In this document: positions 1-8,509 of the stretch, piece after piece
Layout of the letters: every line of letters starts with the position of its first letter
Numbering within the stretch: position 1 is the first letter of the stretch
Origin: Lysinibacillus sp. ZYM-1
GTDB taxonomy: Bacteria; Bacillota; Bacilli; Bacillales_A; Planococcaceae
Direction: 5' to 3'
Assembly (NCBI RefSeq): GCF_001308875.1
Contig: NZ_KQ465111.1
Coordinates: 124,001-188,000, forward strand
Length of the DNA stretch: 64,000 bases
The notes under the pieces: generated by a model
The model's input: only the letters and a program-made list of their open reading frames with translations
Database searches by the model: none
What the model was told of the DNA's origin: nothing
Position numbers and translations under genes: made by a program

Positions 1-823
1 TCGCTTTGCTCAATTCCGCTTACAACAAATCCTAAGACCAAATGAACCTGCATCTATTTCGGCGAATGGTAGTATCGAGGAAATTCAAAAACTTACACCT
101 ACCTCCTTATTTGAGGCTTATCAATCAATGTTAGCTAACGATAAAATAGATATTTATGTTGCTGGAGACATTAATGAAGAGGAAATCGTAGCGAAATTAA
201 AAAAAGCGCTACCATTTAGTGATCGTACTCCAGAAGAAGTGCCAGCCGTTCCTCCGCAACAGCATCCTCAAAATGATTATGTTCGAGAACAGCATGAAAT
301 GAAGCAAGGCAAGCTCCATATTGGTTTTAGCACACCTGTTAGATTTGGAGATGCTGATTTTGCTAAAATGCAGATTTTTAATGGCATTTTTGGGGGCTAT
401 CCTCATGCAAAATTGTTTATGAATGTGCGTGAGAAAGAGAGTCTTGCTTATTATGCATCAAGCTCCTATGCATCGCATTACGGTCTGCTGTTTGTTGTTT
501 CTGGTATTGAAGCCAAAAATGAAGAAAAAGCATTGTCGTTAATTAAAGAACAACTTGCCGTCATGCAGGCTGGTAACATAACAGATTTAGAGTTGGAACA
601 AACAAAGGCTATGCTCACAAATCAGTTAAAAGAGTCCTTAGATTCTGCACGTGGACAAATTGAAATTTTCGACCAATATAAAGATTTACCCGAGGATTTC
701 TCAGTAGAAACTTGGGCAAATAAGTGGAAAGCTGTGACGAAGGAAGATGTTGTTGACATGGCAAAGCAAGTGCAGCTTGAAGCGGTCTATTTCTTATGTG
801 GAAGGGAGCAAGCCGCACAATGA
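1..823 (+). CDS. ymfF: M16 peptidase-like protein YmfF, C-terminal part
   Basis: Partial gene. The reading frame is open from base 2 to the TGA at 821-823, so the start lies left of the window; the internal ATG at 128 is not the start. About 273 residues of the C-terminal half of an M16-family protein are visible, with the typical M16 C-domain segment (FSTPVRFGD, KLFMNVREKESLAYYASS). The zinc-binding N-terminal domain cannot be seen, so whether this copy is catalytic cannot be judged. It overlaps the next M16 gene by 4 bp (ATGA), the usual ymfF-ymfH pair of Bacillus. The cellular role of the pair is not established; insulinase-like peptidases degrade short peptides. Confident in family, moderately in symbol. 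Confidence 0.85.
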   Translation, partial: RFAQFRLQQILRPNEPASISANGSIEEIQKLTPTSLFEAYQSMLANDKIDIYVAGDINEEEIVAKLKKALPFSDRTPEEVPAVPPQQHPQNDYVREQHEMKQGKLHIGFSTPVRFGDADFAKMQIFNGIFGGYPHAKLFMNVREKESLAYYASSSYASHYGLLFVVSGIEAKNEEKALSLIKEQLAVMQAGNITDLELEQTKAMLTNQLKESLDSARGQIEIFDQYKDLPEDFSVETWANKWKAVTKEDVVDMAKQVQLEAVYFLCGREQAAQ

Positions 824-2118
824 AAACAATTGAATTTAAGCAATTAGATGAAACACTTTATTATGAAAAGCTAGAAAATGGTTTAGATGTTTATATATTA
901 CCGAAAAAAGGTTTTTCTAAAACGTTTGTTACATTTACAACGAAATATGGTTCTATTGATCGCACTTTTGTGCCGATTGGTCAAACGGAAAGTATAACTG
1001 TACCAGATGGGATCGCTCACTTCTTAGAGCATAAGATGTTCGAAAAAGAAGATGGCGATGTTTTCCAAAAGTTCAGTGAATATGGAGCTTCTGCTAACGC
1101 CTTTACATCCTTTACGCGTACGGCCTACTTATTCTCCTCTACAGATAATATTTACAAAAGTACAGATACTTTATTGAATTTTGTACAAGAGCCATACTTT
1201 ACAGAGGCTACTGTAAACAAAGAAAAAGGAATTATTGGACAAGAAATTACGATGTATGATGATCAACCAGATTGGCGCTTATATTTTGGCACGATTGAAA
1301 ATATGTATCATCACCATCCTGTAAAAATTGATATTGCTGGTACAATTGAATCGATTGATGGCATTACGGCCGATCATTTATATACGTGCTACAATACATT
1401 TTATCACCCATCTAATATGTTATTATTTGTGATTGGTGCAGTAGACCCAGAGGAAATGATGGCTTTTATTCGTGATAATCAGGGTAAAAAAGAGTTCCCA
1501 GAACCTACGCCAATTCAACGTTTCTTTGATGAAGAACCAACAGAGGTAGCGATTAAAGATCGGACATTAAACATGGATGTACAAAAGCCCAAAGTTTATA
1601 TTGGACTGAAAGCAAAAGAAACAAATTTGTCAGGTCGAGAAATGTTAAAGCATGAGCTATCTGTTCAAATTGCTCTGGAACTTATTTTTGGACGTACATC
1701 TAATTTTTATGAACGTGTCTACGAGGAAGGCTTAATTGATGAGACGTATGCTTTTGATTTTACGTTAGAAAAAGGTTTTGGATTTGCTATGATTGGTTCT
1801 GATTCTTCAGAGCCTGATAAATTAACATCAGCGATAACAGAAGAATTAGCCAAATTTGATGGACAGTCACAATTTGAAAGTGCTGATTTAGAACGAATTA
1901 AACGTAAAAAAATTGGTTTCTTCTTACGCGCTTTGAATTCTATTGAATTTATCGCAAACCAATTTACTCGTTATTCCTTTAATGATATGAATTTGTTTGA
2001 TGTAGTACCGGTCCTTGAGGAATTAACAATTGATGATTTGCACAAAGCATTTACTTCAATTCAAGGTGAATCTCAACAAACAGTGTTTAAAATTTTACCA
2101 AGTAAGCAGGATGCATAG
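820..2118 (+). CDS. ymfH: M16 family zinc metallopeptidase YmfH
   Basis: 432 residues, starting at the ATG at 820 behind a GGAAGGGAG ribosome site; an in-frame start at 796 would lack one. The inverted zinc motif HxxEH is intact (His67-Phe-Leu-Glu70-His71), followed by the conserved stretch GASANAFTSFTRTAY. A downstream acidic region (NKEKGIIGQEITMYDD) probably supplies the third zinc ligand. The C-terminal half is the second M16 domain. Probably a cytoplasmic peptidase acting with YmfF, by analogy with two-subunit M16 enzymes (inference). The TAG stop overlaps the GTG of ymfI by one base, so ymfF, ymfH and ymfI form one transcription unit. Confidence 0.9.
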   Translation: MKTIEFKQLDETLYYEKLENGLDVYILPKKGFSKTFVTFTTKYGSIDRTFVPIGQTESITVPDGIAHFLEHKMFEKEDGDVFQKFSEYGASANAFTSFTRTAYLFSSTDNIYKSTDTLLNFVQEPYFTEATVNKEKGIIGQEITMYDDQPDWRLYFGTIENMYHHHPVKIDIAGTIESIDGITADHLYTCYNTFYHPSNMLLFVIGAVDPEEMMAFIRDNQGKKEFPEPTPIQRFFDEEPTEVAIKDRTLNMDVQKPKVYIGLKAKETNLSGREMLKHELSVQIALELIFGRTSNFYERVYEEGLIDETYAFDFTLEKGFGFAMIGSDSSEPDKLTSAITEELAKFDGQSQFESADLERIKRKKIGFFLRALNSIEFIANQFTRYSFNDMNLFDVVPVLEELTIDDLHKAFTSIQGESQQTVFKILPSKQDA

Positions 2119-2846
2119 TGAAAAAGTTTGCCCTTGTTTTAGGTGCTTCAGGTGAGATTGGTCATGCTATTTGTCAAAGCTTGGCTGAAGAAGGCTGGTC
2201 CATCTATCTACATTATTCAAACAATAAAAAGGCTGCAGAAACTTTATGCGATACACTTTCTAAATCTTTCCCTGCACAAGAATTTATGCTTGTACAGGGG
2301 GATTTTTCAATTTTAACTGGAGCAGAAATGGTCTCCGCACAGATCTTTAATGTTCAGGCAATTATTTTCGCAAATGGGCAAGCACATTATTCGCTGCTTG
2401 AGGATACAACTGTGGAAGATATGGATGCTTTATGGCGAGTCCATGTTCAAAATCCGATGCGACTGACAGCTTTACTATCTGAAAAGCTTCGTAAACATGA
2501 TGTAAGCTATGTACTATTTATTGGCTCTATTTGGGGCGAAGCTGGATCAGCAGGTGAAGCGCTTTATGCAACGGTTAAAGGGGCACAACATGCTTTTGTC
2601 AAATCCTATGCAAAAGAAGCGGCATTATCTCATATTCGAGTAAATGCCATTGCTCCAGGGTTCATTAATACATCCATGAACAGTCACTTAAATCAAGAAG
2701 AGCTTAATTATATTTTGGAAGATATTCCTTTAGGCTCAATTGGGCAAACAATAGATGTGGCTGAAATGGTTCGCTTTTATTTATCTGGTAAAGCTGATTA
2801 TGTGACTGGACAAATTATTCGATTAAATGGTGGTTGGTACATATAA
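2118..2846 (+). CDS. ymfI: SDR-family reductase YmfI (EF-P 5-aminopentanone reductase)
   Basis: 242 residues with GTG start at 2118. Classical short-chain dehydrogenase: nucleotide-binding GASGEIG near residues 8-14, catalytic Ser in FIGSIWG, YATVK as the YxxxK pair, then RVNAIAPGF. In Bacillus subtilis YmfI is required to reduce the 5-aminopentanone group on elongation factor P, and the gene sits in this same neighbourhood, so that role is transferred by synteny and family. It could be mistaken for FabG, but the context between ymfH and ymfJ argues for YmfI. Co-transcribed with ymfFH. Confidence 0.88.
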   Translation: MKKFALVLGASGEIGHAICQSLAEEGWSIYLHYSNNKKAAETLCDTLSKSFPAQEFMLVQGDFSILTGAEMVSAQIFNVQAIIFANGQAHYSLLEDTTVEDMDALWRVHVQNPMRLTALLSEKLRKHDVSYVLFIGSIWGEAGSAGEALYATVKGAQHAFVKSYAKEAALSHIRVNAIAPGFINTSMNSHLNQEELNYILEDIPLGSIGQTIDVAEMVRFYLSGKADYVTGQIIRLNGGWYI

Positions 2847-2890
2847 TATTCTTTTTTGCACATACTACATGTGTAAAGGAGGAGGAACAT

Positions 2891-3148
2891 ATGACCATTT
2901 TAGAAAACTGGCAAAAATGGACTTCGTTTTTAGGACAAAACGTTATGCAAGCTGAATCAAGTGGTATGCCTAAGAAAATGATTCAAACAGCTGCTGTCCA
3001 AATTGGTGAATATTTAGCTTCAAATGTCGATCCTAAAAACGAACAAGAGCGAGTGCTGTCGGATTTATGGGGCGTAGCCTCAGAAGATGAAAAACATGCA
3101 TTAGCGAATTGTGTCATTAAGCTTGTCCAAAATAAGCATGTGCAATAA
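2891..3148 (+). CDS. ymfJ: DUF3243 protein YmfJ
   Basis: 85 residues. The ATG at 2891 follows an excellent AAAGGAGGAGG ribosome site; an upstream in-frame start at 2834 would add a hydrophobic, unlike-family extension inside the end of ymfI and is rejected. Small, mostly helical soluble protein with no membrane segment or recognisable catalytic motif, matching the size and position of YmfJ (DUF3243). Function unknown. Last gene of the ymfF-ymfJ unit, ending directly at a strong terminator. Confidence 0.85.
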   Translation: MTILENWQKWTSFLGQNVMQAESSGMPKKMIQTAAVQIGEYLASNVDPKNEQERVLSDLWGVASEDEKHALANCVIKLVQNKHVQ

Positions 3149-3150
3149 AA

Positions 3151-3180
3151 AAAGAGGAGAGTCTATCTCCTCTTTTTTTT
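3151..3180 (+). terminator. Rho-independent terminator after ymfJ
   Basis: Perfect 10-bp stem (AAAGAGGAGA / TCTCCTCTTT) with a 5-nt loop running into a T tract, three bases after the ymfJ stop codon. Ends the ymfF-ymfJ unit. Confidence 0.9.
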
Positions 3181-3294
3181 ATATAAAAAACCGTTTTGTT
3201 AGTGAAAACGGGAACGTATGTAAGCCTTATCTCCATGCATTCAAAAAAATTAGTAAGTTTTTAAAAATAACGCCGTAATTCCATGTATTCTAAC

Positions 3295-3323
3295 TTTCCA
3301 TTACATAAAAAATCAGCTATGAT
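3295..3323 (+). promoter_or_regulatory. Putative sigma-A promoter for ymfK-rodZ-pgsA
   Basis: TTTCCA (3295-3300) and TATGAT (3318-3323) separated by 17 bp, about 50 bp before ymfK and after the ymfJ terminator. The -35 box is only a moderate match, so this is a plausible but unproven promoter. Confidence 0.45.
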
Positions 3324-3371
3324 GGAACTTATAAAGGATTTTTTACGTTAACTAATAGGAAGGGAACGAGT

Positions 3372-4160
3372 GTGTTGAGCGATTGGTACTTTGAATATGA
3401 GATTCAGGTGAATCGCCCTGGATTATTAGGAGATATTGCTTCACTTTTAGGGATGCTTCGTGTCAATATTATTTCAATAAATGGTGTCGATGAGGATCGC
3501 CGAGGTATGTTAGTGCATACAGACAACGATGAGGCAATTGAACGTTTTCGTACAATTGTTTCGACAATGGAACATATTAACGTGACCAAATTTCGACAAC
3601 CAAAACTTCGAGACCGCTTAGCTATTAGACATGGTCGTTATATTCCTCGAGATGCAGACGAAAAAAACACTTTCCACTTCGTACGAGACGAACTTGGTAT
3701 TTTAGTCGATTTTATGGCTGAACTCTTTAAAAAAGAGGGGCATAAGCTGATTGGTATTCGTGGTATGCCAAGGGTTGGTAAAACAGAGTCCATAGTAGCA
3801 GCAAGTGTTTGTGCCAATAAAAAGTGGATATTTCTATCGTCCACAATGATCAAACAAACAGTTCGTAATAAACTTGTGGGGGATGAATTTAGTCGTAATA
3901 ATATTTTTATTTTAGATGGTATTGTGACTCGTCGTTCTTCTGATGAGCGACATCTACAATTAGTGCGTGAAATGATGAATATGCCATGCATCAAAGTTGT
4001 AGAGCATCCAGATATGTTTGTTCAGCATTCCGAATATAAAATAGAGGATTTTGATTATATTATTGAACTACGTCATCACACAGATGAAGAAATTACTTAT
4101 GAAATAATGGAAAAAAATCATATGTCCGAATCCGATTCATTTGGTGGATTTAATTTTTAA
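3372..4160 (+). CDS. ymfK: DUF3388 protein YmfK (ACT-like plus P-loop-like)
   Basis: 262 residues, GTG start at 3372 behind GGAAGGGAA (a TTG start one codon later is also possible). The N-terminal ~75 residues read like an ACT regulatory domain (WYFEYEIQVNRPGLLGDIAS, then INGVDEDRRGMLV). The middle carries a Walker-A-like sequence GMPRVGKT, and the C-terminal half includes IFILDGIV, which could be a Walker B strand. This suggests a ligand-sensing domain fused to a small nucleotide-binding module; the family has no assigned biochemical role that I know. First gene after the ymfJ terminator, directly upstream of the rodZ-like gene as in Bacillus. Confidence 0.82.
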   Translation: MLSDWYFEYEIQVNRPGLLGDIASLLGMLRVNIISINGVDEDRRGMLVHTDNDEAIERFRTIVSTMEHINVTKFRQPKLRDRLAIRHGRYIPRDADEKNTFHFVRDELGILVDFMAELFKKEGHKLIGIRGMPRVGKTESIVAASVCANKKWIFLSSTMIKQTVRNKLVGDEFSRNNIFILDGIVTRRSSDERHLQLVREMMNMPCIKVVEHPDMFVQHSEYKIEDFDYIIELRHHTDEEITYEIMEKNHMSESDSFGGFNF

Positions 4161-4185
4161 TTTGATGTTAAAGTAGGTGTTATTA

Positions 4186-5106
4186 GTGGCAGAATTAGGG
4201 ACTCGACTGAAAGAGGCGAGACTGTCTAAAGGCTACAGCTTAGACGATTTACAAGAAATAACGAAAATTCAAAAGCGTTATTTAGTAGGAATTGAAGAAG
4301 GCAATTATTCCATTATGCCTGGTTCGTTTTATGTACGAGCTTTTATTAAACAATATGCAGACGCTGTTGATTTAAACGCGGAAGAAATTTTAGAGACTTA
4401 TAAGAATGAACTGCCAAGTACTCCAAATGATCAAGTAAGCCAATCCATAACGAATAGCCCAAGCAGAAGAAAGGTCACAAAAGGCCCTTCCAATAAAATG
4501 ATGGAGGCGATGCCGAAAATCATTGTTGCGTTATTTATTGTTGTAATCATTGTGGCAATATGGGTGCTATGGCAATCTAAAAACAGTCCAGGGACAAGCG
4601 AAGACAACCCTCCGACTCCTGAATTGCAATATGATAAAAATGTCAATCCTATCGATAGTGCCAAGGATAAGAAAGAAAAAGAAGAAAAAGATGCTCTGAA
4701 AAATGACAAAAAAGATACAGACTCAAAAGAAGAAACACCAACTGATGAAGATCAAACTGATCAAAATGAAGAGATCAAGCAAACAATTTCCGCAGGTACT
4801 GTTGAAACAGATGGGGCAACAACTTCTTACACGTTAACAGGTACAGATACAATGAAACTGAAAATCGAAGTTTCTGGTCCTACATTTGTTGGAATTCGTA
4901 ATCAACAGCAACAAGAATTATTAACGGATACTCGTGTTTATAATGCTGGCGAAGTTATAGAATTCGACGCGACTACACAAAACTATGTTCGTATTCGTCT
5001 TGGTAATTCAACGCAAGCTAAAATCTATATTAATGACGAGCTTCTCACGTATGCACAGCAAATTGTAACGCAAAATATCGTCATCAATTTCAATAAAGAA
5101 CAGTAG
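4186..5106 (+). CDS. rodZ: RodZ-like cell-shape protein YmfM
   Basis: 306 residues from the GTG at 4186, which has AGGTG six bases upstream; a GTG at 4177 is in frame but badly placed. Order of parts: N-terminal helix-turn-helix of the HTH_25 type (ELGTRLKEARLSKGYSLDDLQ, with the Tyr-rich segment GSFYVRAFIKQYA); a single membrane helix near residues 112-129; a Lys/Asp/Glu-rich, probably disordered linker; and a C-terminal beta-rich DUF4115 domain outside the membrane. RodZ links MreB filaments to the wall synthesis machinery. The gene lies between ymfK and pgsA, as in Bacillus. Confidence 0.9.
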   Translation: MAELGTRLKEARLSKGYSLDDLQEITKIQKRYLVGIEEGNYSIMPGSFYVRAFIKQYADAVDLNAEEILETYKNELPSTPNDQVSQSITNSPSRRKVTKGPSNKMMEAMPKIIVALFIVVIIVAIWVLWQSKNSPGTSEDNPPTPELQYDKNVNPIDSAKDKKEKEEKDALKNDKKDTDSKEETPTDEDQTDQNEEIKQTISAGTVETDGATTSYTLTGTDTMKLKIEVSGPTFVGIRNQQQQELLTDTRVYNAGEVIEFDATTQNYVRIRLGNSTQAKIYINDELLTYAQQIVTQNIVINFNKEQ

Positions 5107-5130
5107 TCATCATGTGATGACTACTTTCTT
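5103..5130 (+). terminator. Hairpin overlapping the rodZ stop codon
   Basis: Inverted repeat AGTAGTCATCA / TGATGACTACT with almost no spacer, followed by TTCTTTC. The left arm contains the rodZ stop codon (5104-5106). The T tract is interrupted, so this is at best a weak terminator or attenuator between rodZ and pgsA. Confidence 0.5.
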
Positions 5131-5153
5131 TCATCATGAAAGGTGTTAGAAAA

Positions 5154-5732
5154 ATGAACATACCAAATAAAATTACCATCTCACGGATCTTACTTATTCC
5201 ATTTTTTGTCATTGCTATGATGTTTGATTTTGGCTGGGGAACATTGACGCTATTTGGGGCAGAGATGCCAATCCACCATTTTATAGGTGCACTTATTTTT
5301 ATCCTTGCTTCGACAACTGATTGGGTAGATGGTTATTATGCACGTAAGTATAATCTTGTGACAACATTTGGGAAATTTTTAGATCCCTTAGCTGACAAAT
5401 TACTTGTATCAGCAGCTTTCATTTTAATGGTAGAGCTTGATATGGCGCCTGCCTGGGTGATTATCATTATTATCAGCCGTGAATTCGCTGTTACTGGTTT
5501 ACGCCTTATTTTAGCAGGTGGGGGAGAGGTCGTTGCGGCTAATCAGCTCGGCAAAATCAAAACTTGGGCACAGATTGTAGCAATTGCTGCTGCTCTTTTA
5601 CACAACACCATTTTTACACTCATTGGTATACCTTTTGATATGATTATGCTATATGTAGCATTGTTCTTTACGCTATGGTCTGGGTGGGATTACTTCTACC
5701 TTAATAGACGTGTTTTACTTGAGTCTAAATAA
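5154..5732 (+). CDS. pgsA: CDP-diacylglycerol-glycerol-3-phosphate 3-phosphatidyltransferase PgsA
   Basis: 192 residues. The ATG at 5154 follows AAAGGTG; an in-frame ATG at 5136 would place that ribosome site inside the gene. Membrane enzyme making phosphatidylglycerol phosphate from CDP-diacylglycerol and glycerol-3-phosphate. The CDP-alcohol phosphotransferase signature is complete: DGYYAR, eight residues, G, then DPLADK, giving the metal-binding aspartates. Starts with the usual MNIPNKITISRILLIP and has several hydrophobic segments. Follows rodZ and precedes cinA. Confidence 0.95.
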   Translation: MNIPNKITISRILLIPFFVIAMMFDFGWGTLTLFGAEMPIHHFIGALIFILASTTDWVDGYYARKYNLVTTFGKFLDPLADKLLVSAAFILMVELDMAPAWVIIIIISREFAVTGLRLILAGGGEVVAANQLGKIKTWAQIVAIAAALLHNTIFTLIGIPFDMIMLYVALFFTLWSGWDYFYLNRRVLLESK

Positions 5733-5749
5733 GAAAGGTCTTGTGAATC

Positions 5750-7009
5750 ATGAATGCTGAAATTCTTGCGGTTGGCTCAGAACTATTATTAGGTCAAATA
5801 ACGAATACAAATGCAAGGTTTATCTCGAACCAATTATCCGAGCTAGGCATTAATGTTTTTTACCATACAGTAGTTGGTGATAATGCAAAACGTTTAGAAC
5901 AAGCTATTGAAGTGGCAGAATCTCGTGCGGATTTGATTATATTTTCGGGAGGGCTTGGACCTACGAAAGATGATTTAACAAAAGAAACGATTGCTCGCCA
6001 TCTCGGTGTTTCACTGGAGTCTGATGAAGTTGCATTAACTCATATTGAGCAGTTTTTTGCTAAACGAGGACGTCCAATGACGGAGAATAACAGGAAGCAG
6101 GCTTTAATTCTAGCTGGAAGTGAAGTACTAGCCAACCATCATGGAATGGCACCTGGTATGATTTTTAATAAGAATAATCGCACTTATATCTTACTCCCTG
6201 GACCACCTAAAGAGCTTGAGCCTATGTTTCAATTTGAGGCAAAACCAAAGCTCGCTGCAATGCTTAATGACGGAGGAATTATTGCCTCTCACGTCATGCG
6301 TTTTTATGGGATTGGTGAGGCCGAACTTGAAGATCAGGTGCAAGATATTCTAGATGCCCAAACAAATCCAACAGTTGCTCCGCTTGCTTCTGATGGTGAA
6401 GTAACATTGCGTGTAACAGCTAAGGCGGAAACAGAACAGCAAGCCCAACAGCTTATTGCTGCAAAGGTAGCAGAAATACAGGCCATTGTTGGTGAACATC
6501 AATATGGTATGGATGATGATTCGCTTGCCTCGAAAACAGTGGAAATGTTGCTAGATAATAATCTCACTATTGCTGCTGCGGAAAGTTTAACAGCTGGGTT
6601 GTTTCAATCAGAGCTTGCAGAAATTCCAGGGGTAGGAAATGCGCTTATTGGAGGCATAGTGACCTATGCGGCAGAAGCTAAAATAAAACACCTTGGCATC
6701 TCACAAGGATTAATTGATACACACGGCGTTGTTAGCGGTGAATGTGCAGCAGCAATGGCAAGTGCTGTTCAGAAACAATTTGGGACCAATATTGGAATTG
6801 GTCTAACAGGTGAAGCAGGTCCTACAGCGCATGACCATCAGCCGGTAGGAACGGTGTGGATTGGTATTGCCATCAATGATGAGGAGCCTCTTACATACTT
6901 ACTTCATTTATCTGGTATGCGTAATACAAATCGACTTCGCGCAGTGAAATTTACATGCCATTATTTAATGCAGCTTTTAGAAGAACGCGGTTATACAAAA
7001 CGATATTAG
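5750..7009 (+). CDS. cinA: Competence/damage-inducible protein CinA
   Basis: 419 residues, full length for the two-domain form. The N-terminal half is a MoCF-biosynthesis/COG1058 nucleotide-binding domain (EILAVGSELLLGQITNTN, FSGGLGPTKDDLTKETIA, ILLPGPPKEL). The C-terminal half is the CinA pyridine-nucleotide amidase domain (AAAESLTAGLFQSELAEIPG, VSGECAAAMA, GIGLTGEAGP). CinA proteins recycle pyridine nucleotides and are linked to recA by gene order. The recA gene follows, but a strong terminator separates them here, so recA is mainly driven by its own promoter. Confidence 0.93.
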   Translation: MNAEILAVGSELLLGQITNTNARFISNQLSELGINVFYHTVVGDNAKRLEQAIEVAESRADLIIFSGGLGPTKDDLTKETIARHLGVSLESDEVALTHIEQFFAKRGRPMTENNRKQALILAGSEVLANHHGMAPGMIFNKNNRTYILLPGPPKELEPMFQFEAKPKLAAMLNDGGIIASHVMRFYGIGEAELEDQVQDILDAQTNPTVAPLASDGEVTLRVTAKAETEQQAQQLIAAKVAEIQAIVGEHQYGMDDDSLASKTVEMLLDNNLTIAAAESLTAGLFQSELAEIPGVGNALIGGIVTYAAEAKIKHLGISQGLIDTHGVVSGECAAAMASAVQKQFGTNIGIGLTGEAGPTAHDHQPVGTVWIGIAINDEEPLTYLLHLSGMRNTNRLRAVKFTCHYLMQLLEERGYTKRY

Positions 7010-7024
7010 AATAGAGTGAAAAAT

Positions 7025-7064
7025 AAAAATTTGGATAGAGGAAAACTATCCAAATTTTTATTTT
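7025..7064 (+). terminator. Strong terminator after cinA
   Basis: Perfect 14-bp stem (AAAAATTTGGATAG 7025-7038, CTATCCAAATTTTT 7046-7059) with a 7-nt loop. The stem is A/T-flanked on both sides, so it may also act on the opposite strand. Confidence 0.9.
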
Positions 7065-7073
7065 GTAGAAAAT

Positions 7074-7087
7074 CGAATAAATGTTCG
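7074..7087 (+). promoter_or_regulatory. LexA (DinR) SOS box upstream of recA
   Basis: CGAATAAATGTTCG is one mismatch from the Gram-positive LexA half-site pattern CGAAC-N4-GTTCG. It lies just upstream of the recA -35 box, where LexA would block transcription until DNA damage. Site assignment is by consensus. Confidence 0.85.
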
Positions 7088-7095
7088 CTTTTTTC

Positions 7096-7124
7096 TTGCG
7101 TGTTTTCTCAAAAACAAGTATAGT
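7096..7124 (+). promoter_or_regulatory. recA sigma-A promoter
   Basis: TTGCGT (7096-7101), 17-bp spacer, TATAGT (7119-7124), giving a transcription start near 7131 and a leader of about 40 nt. The SOS box lies immediately upstream. Confidence 0.75.
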
Positions 7125-7169
7125 AGAGATAGATAAAAACAGTGAACAGTTTTCGAAGGAGGAAAATGA

Positions 7170-8231
7170 ATGAGTGATCGTAAAGCGGCCCTAGAACAGG
7201 CTTTGAAACAAATTGAAAAGAATTTTGGTAAAGGTTCAATCATGAAACTCGGTGAAAAAACCGATTTAGAAATTGCGACATCTTCAAGTGGATCACTAGC
7301 ACTTGATGCAGCATTAGGTGTAGGCGGTTATCCACGTGGACGTATTATCGAAGTATATGGTCCTGAATCATCAGGTAAAACAACAGTTGCTTTACACGCT
7401 ATTGCTGAAGTACAAGCAAAAGGTGGACAAGCAGCATTTATCGATGCTGAGCATGCATTAGACCCAATCTATGCTCAAAAATTAGGAGTAAATATTGATG
7501 AGTTATTATTATCACAACCAGATACAGGGGAGCAAGCACTTGAAATTGCAGAAGCACTAGTTCGTAGTGGTGCTATTGATATTATTGTTATTGACTCCGT
7601 TGCTGCCCTAGTGCCAAAAGCTGAAATTGAAGGGGATATGGGTGATTCACATGTCGGCTTACAAGCCCGCTTAATGTCACAGGCTTTGCGTAAACTTTCA
7701 GGTGCTATTAACAAATCAAAAACGATTGCTATTTTTATTAACCAAATTCGTGAAAAAATTGGTGTCATGTTTGGAAATCCAGAAACGACACCTGGTGGAC
7801 GTGCGCTTAAATTCTACAGCTCTGTACGCTTAGAAGTTCGTCGTGCAGAAGCAATTAAACAAGGTAATGATATTGTTGGTAACCGCACAAAAATTAAACT
7901 TGTGAAAAATAAAGTTGCGCCGCCTTTCCGTACAGCTGAGGTAGACATTATGTATGGAGAAGGTATTTCCAAAGAAGGCGAAACAGTTGATTTAGGTGTA
8001 GAATTAGACATCGTGCAAAAAAGTGGTTCTTGGTATGCATATGGTGATGAGCGCTTAGGTCAAGGACGAGAAAATGCCAAACAGTATTTAAAAGAAAACC
8101 CTGCTGTTTTGGAAGATATCTCAAACAAAATTCGATCTTCTTATGGTATTGCTGCTACTTCCTATACAATTGCTGCACATGGAGAAGATGAGATGGATGA
8201 TGAATTAATGTCACTTCTAGATGAAGAATAA
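7170..8231 (+). CDS. recA: Recombinase RecA
   Basis: 353 residues, start ATG at 7170 after GAAGGAGGA; the ATG four bases earlier is out of frame. DNA strand-exchange ATPase and co-protease for LexA cleavage. Walker A GPESSGKT at residues 64-71, MAW motif region [13 protein letters not shown], Walker [12 protein letters not shown]2 region [22 protein letters not shown], and an acidic C-terminal tail. No intein or frameshift. Monocistronic between its own promoter/SOS box and terminator. Confidence 0.98.
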   Translation: MSDRKAALEQALKQIEKNFGKGSIMKLGEKTDLEIATSSSGSLALDAALGVGGYPRGRIIEVYGPESSGKTTVALHAIAEVQAKGGQAAFIDAEHALDPIYAQKLGVNIDELLLSQPDTGEQALEIAEALVRSGAIDIIVIDSVAALVPKAEIEGDMGDSHVGLQARLMSQALRKLSGAINKSKTIAIFINQIREKIGVMFGNPETTPGGRALKFYSSVRLEVRRAEAIKQGNDIVGNRTKIKLVKNKVAPPFRTAEVDIMYGEGISKEGETVDLGVELDIVQKSGSWYAYGDERLGQGRENAKQYLKENPAVLEDISNKIRSSYGIAATSYTIAAHGEDEMDDELMSLLDEE

Positions 8232-8240
8232 TCAACGATT

Positions 8241-8280
8241 GCATTGTTCCCAATTTATTAAGGGAACAATGCTTTTTTTG
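8241..8280 (+). terminator. recA terminator
   Basis: GCATTGTTCCC (8241-8251) pairs perfectly with GGGAACAATGC (8262-8272), 10-nt loop, followed by seven T. Nine bases after the recA stop. Confidence 0.93.
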
Positions 8281-8353
8281 TCTATAATCTAAAATTTTTA
8301 CACATAATAAGATAGAAGCTATATGCCTCAGAAATTATTTCTTATGTACTGGG

Positions 8354-8382
8354 TTGACTTGAAACGTGTAAATGATTAATTT
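8354..8382 (+). promoter_or_regulatory. Weaker possible upstream promoter for rny
   Basis: TTGACT (8354-8359), 17 bp, TAATTT (8377-8382). Correct spacing but a poor -10 box; a second, stronger promoter lies 120 bp downstream. From the recA terminator to 8474 I see no gene, only this site and a short GGGC/GCCC hairpin near 8451-8466. Confidence 0.3.
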
Positions 8383-8474
8383 TTTTCTAGTGTAAAAGTA
8401 ATAGGGAAAAAATACACCGAATGGATAGGACTTACTTTTTTCTTTCCAAAGGGCGAACAGATGCCCGACTAACC

Positions 8475-8503
8475 TTGACAGAGCTGGAGGCTAGTTATAC
8501 AAT
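8475..8503 (+). promoter_or_regulatory. Strong sigma-A promoter for rny
   Basis: TTGACA (8475-8480), 17-bp spacer, TACAAT (8498-8503): near-consensus. It predicts a transcription start near 8510 and therefore an untranslated leader of about 240 nt before rny. Confidence 0.8.
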
Positions 8504-8509
8504 TAAATA

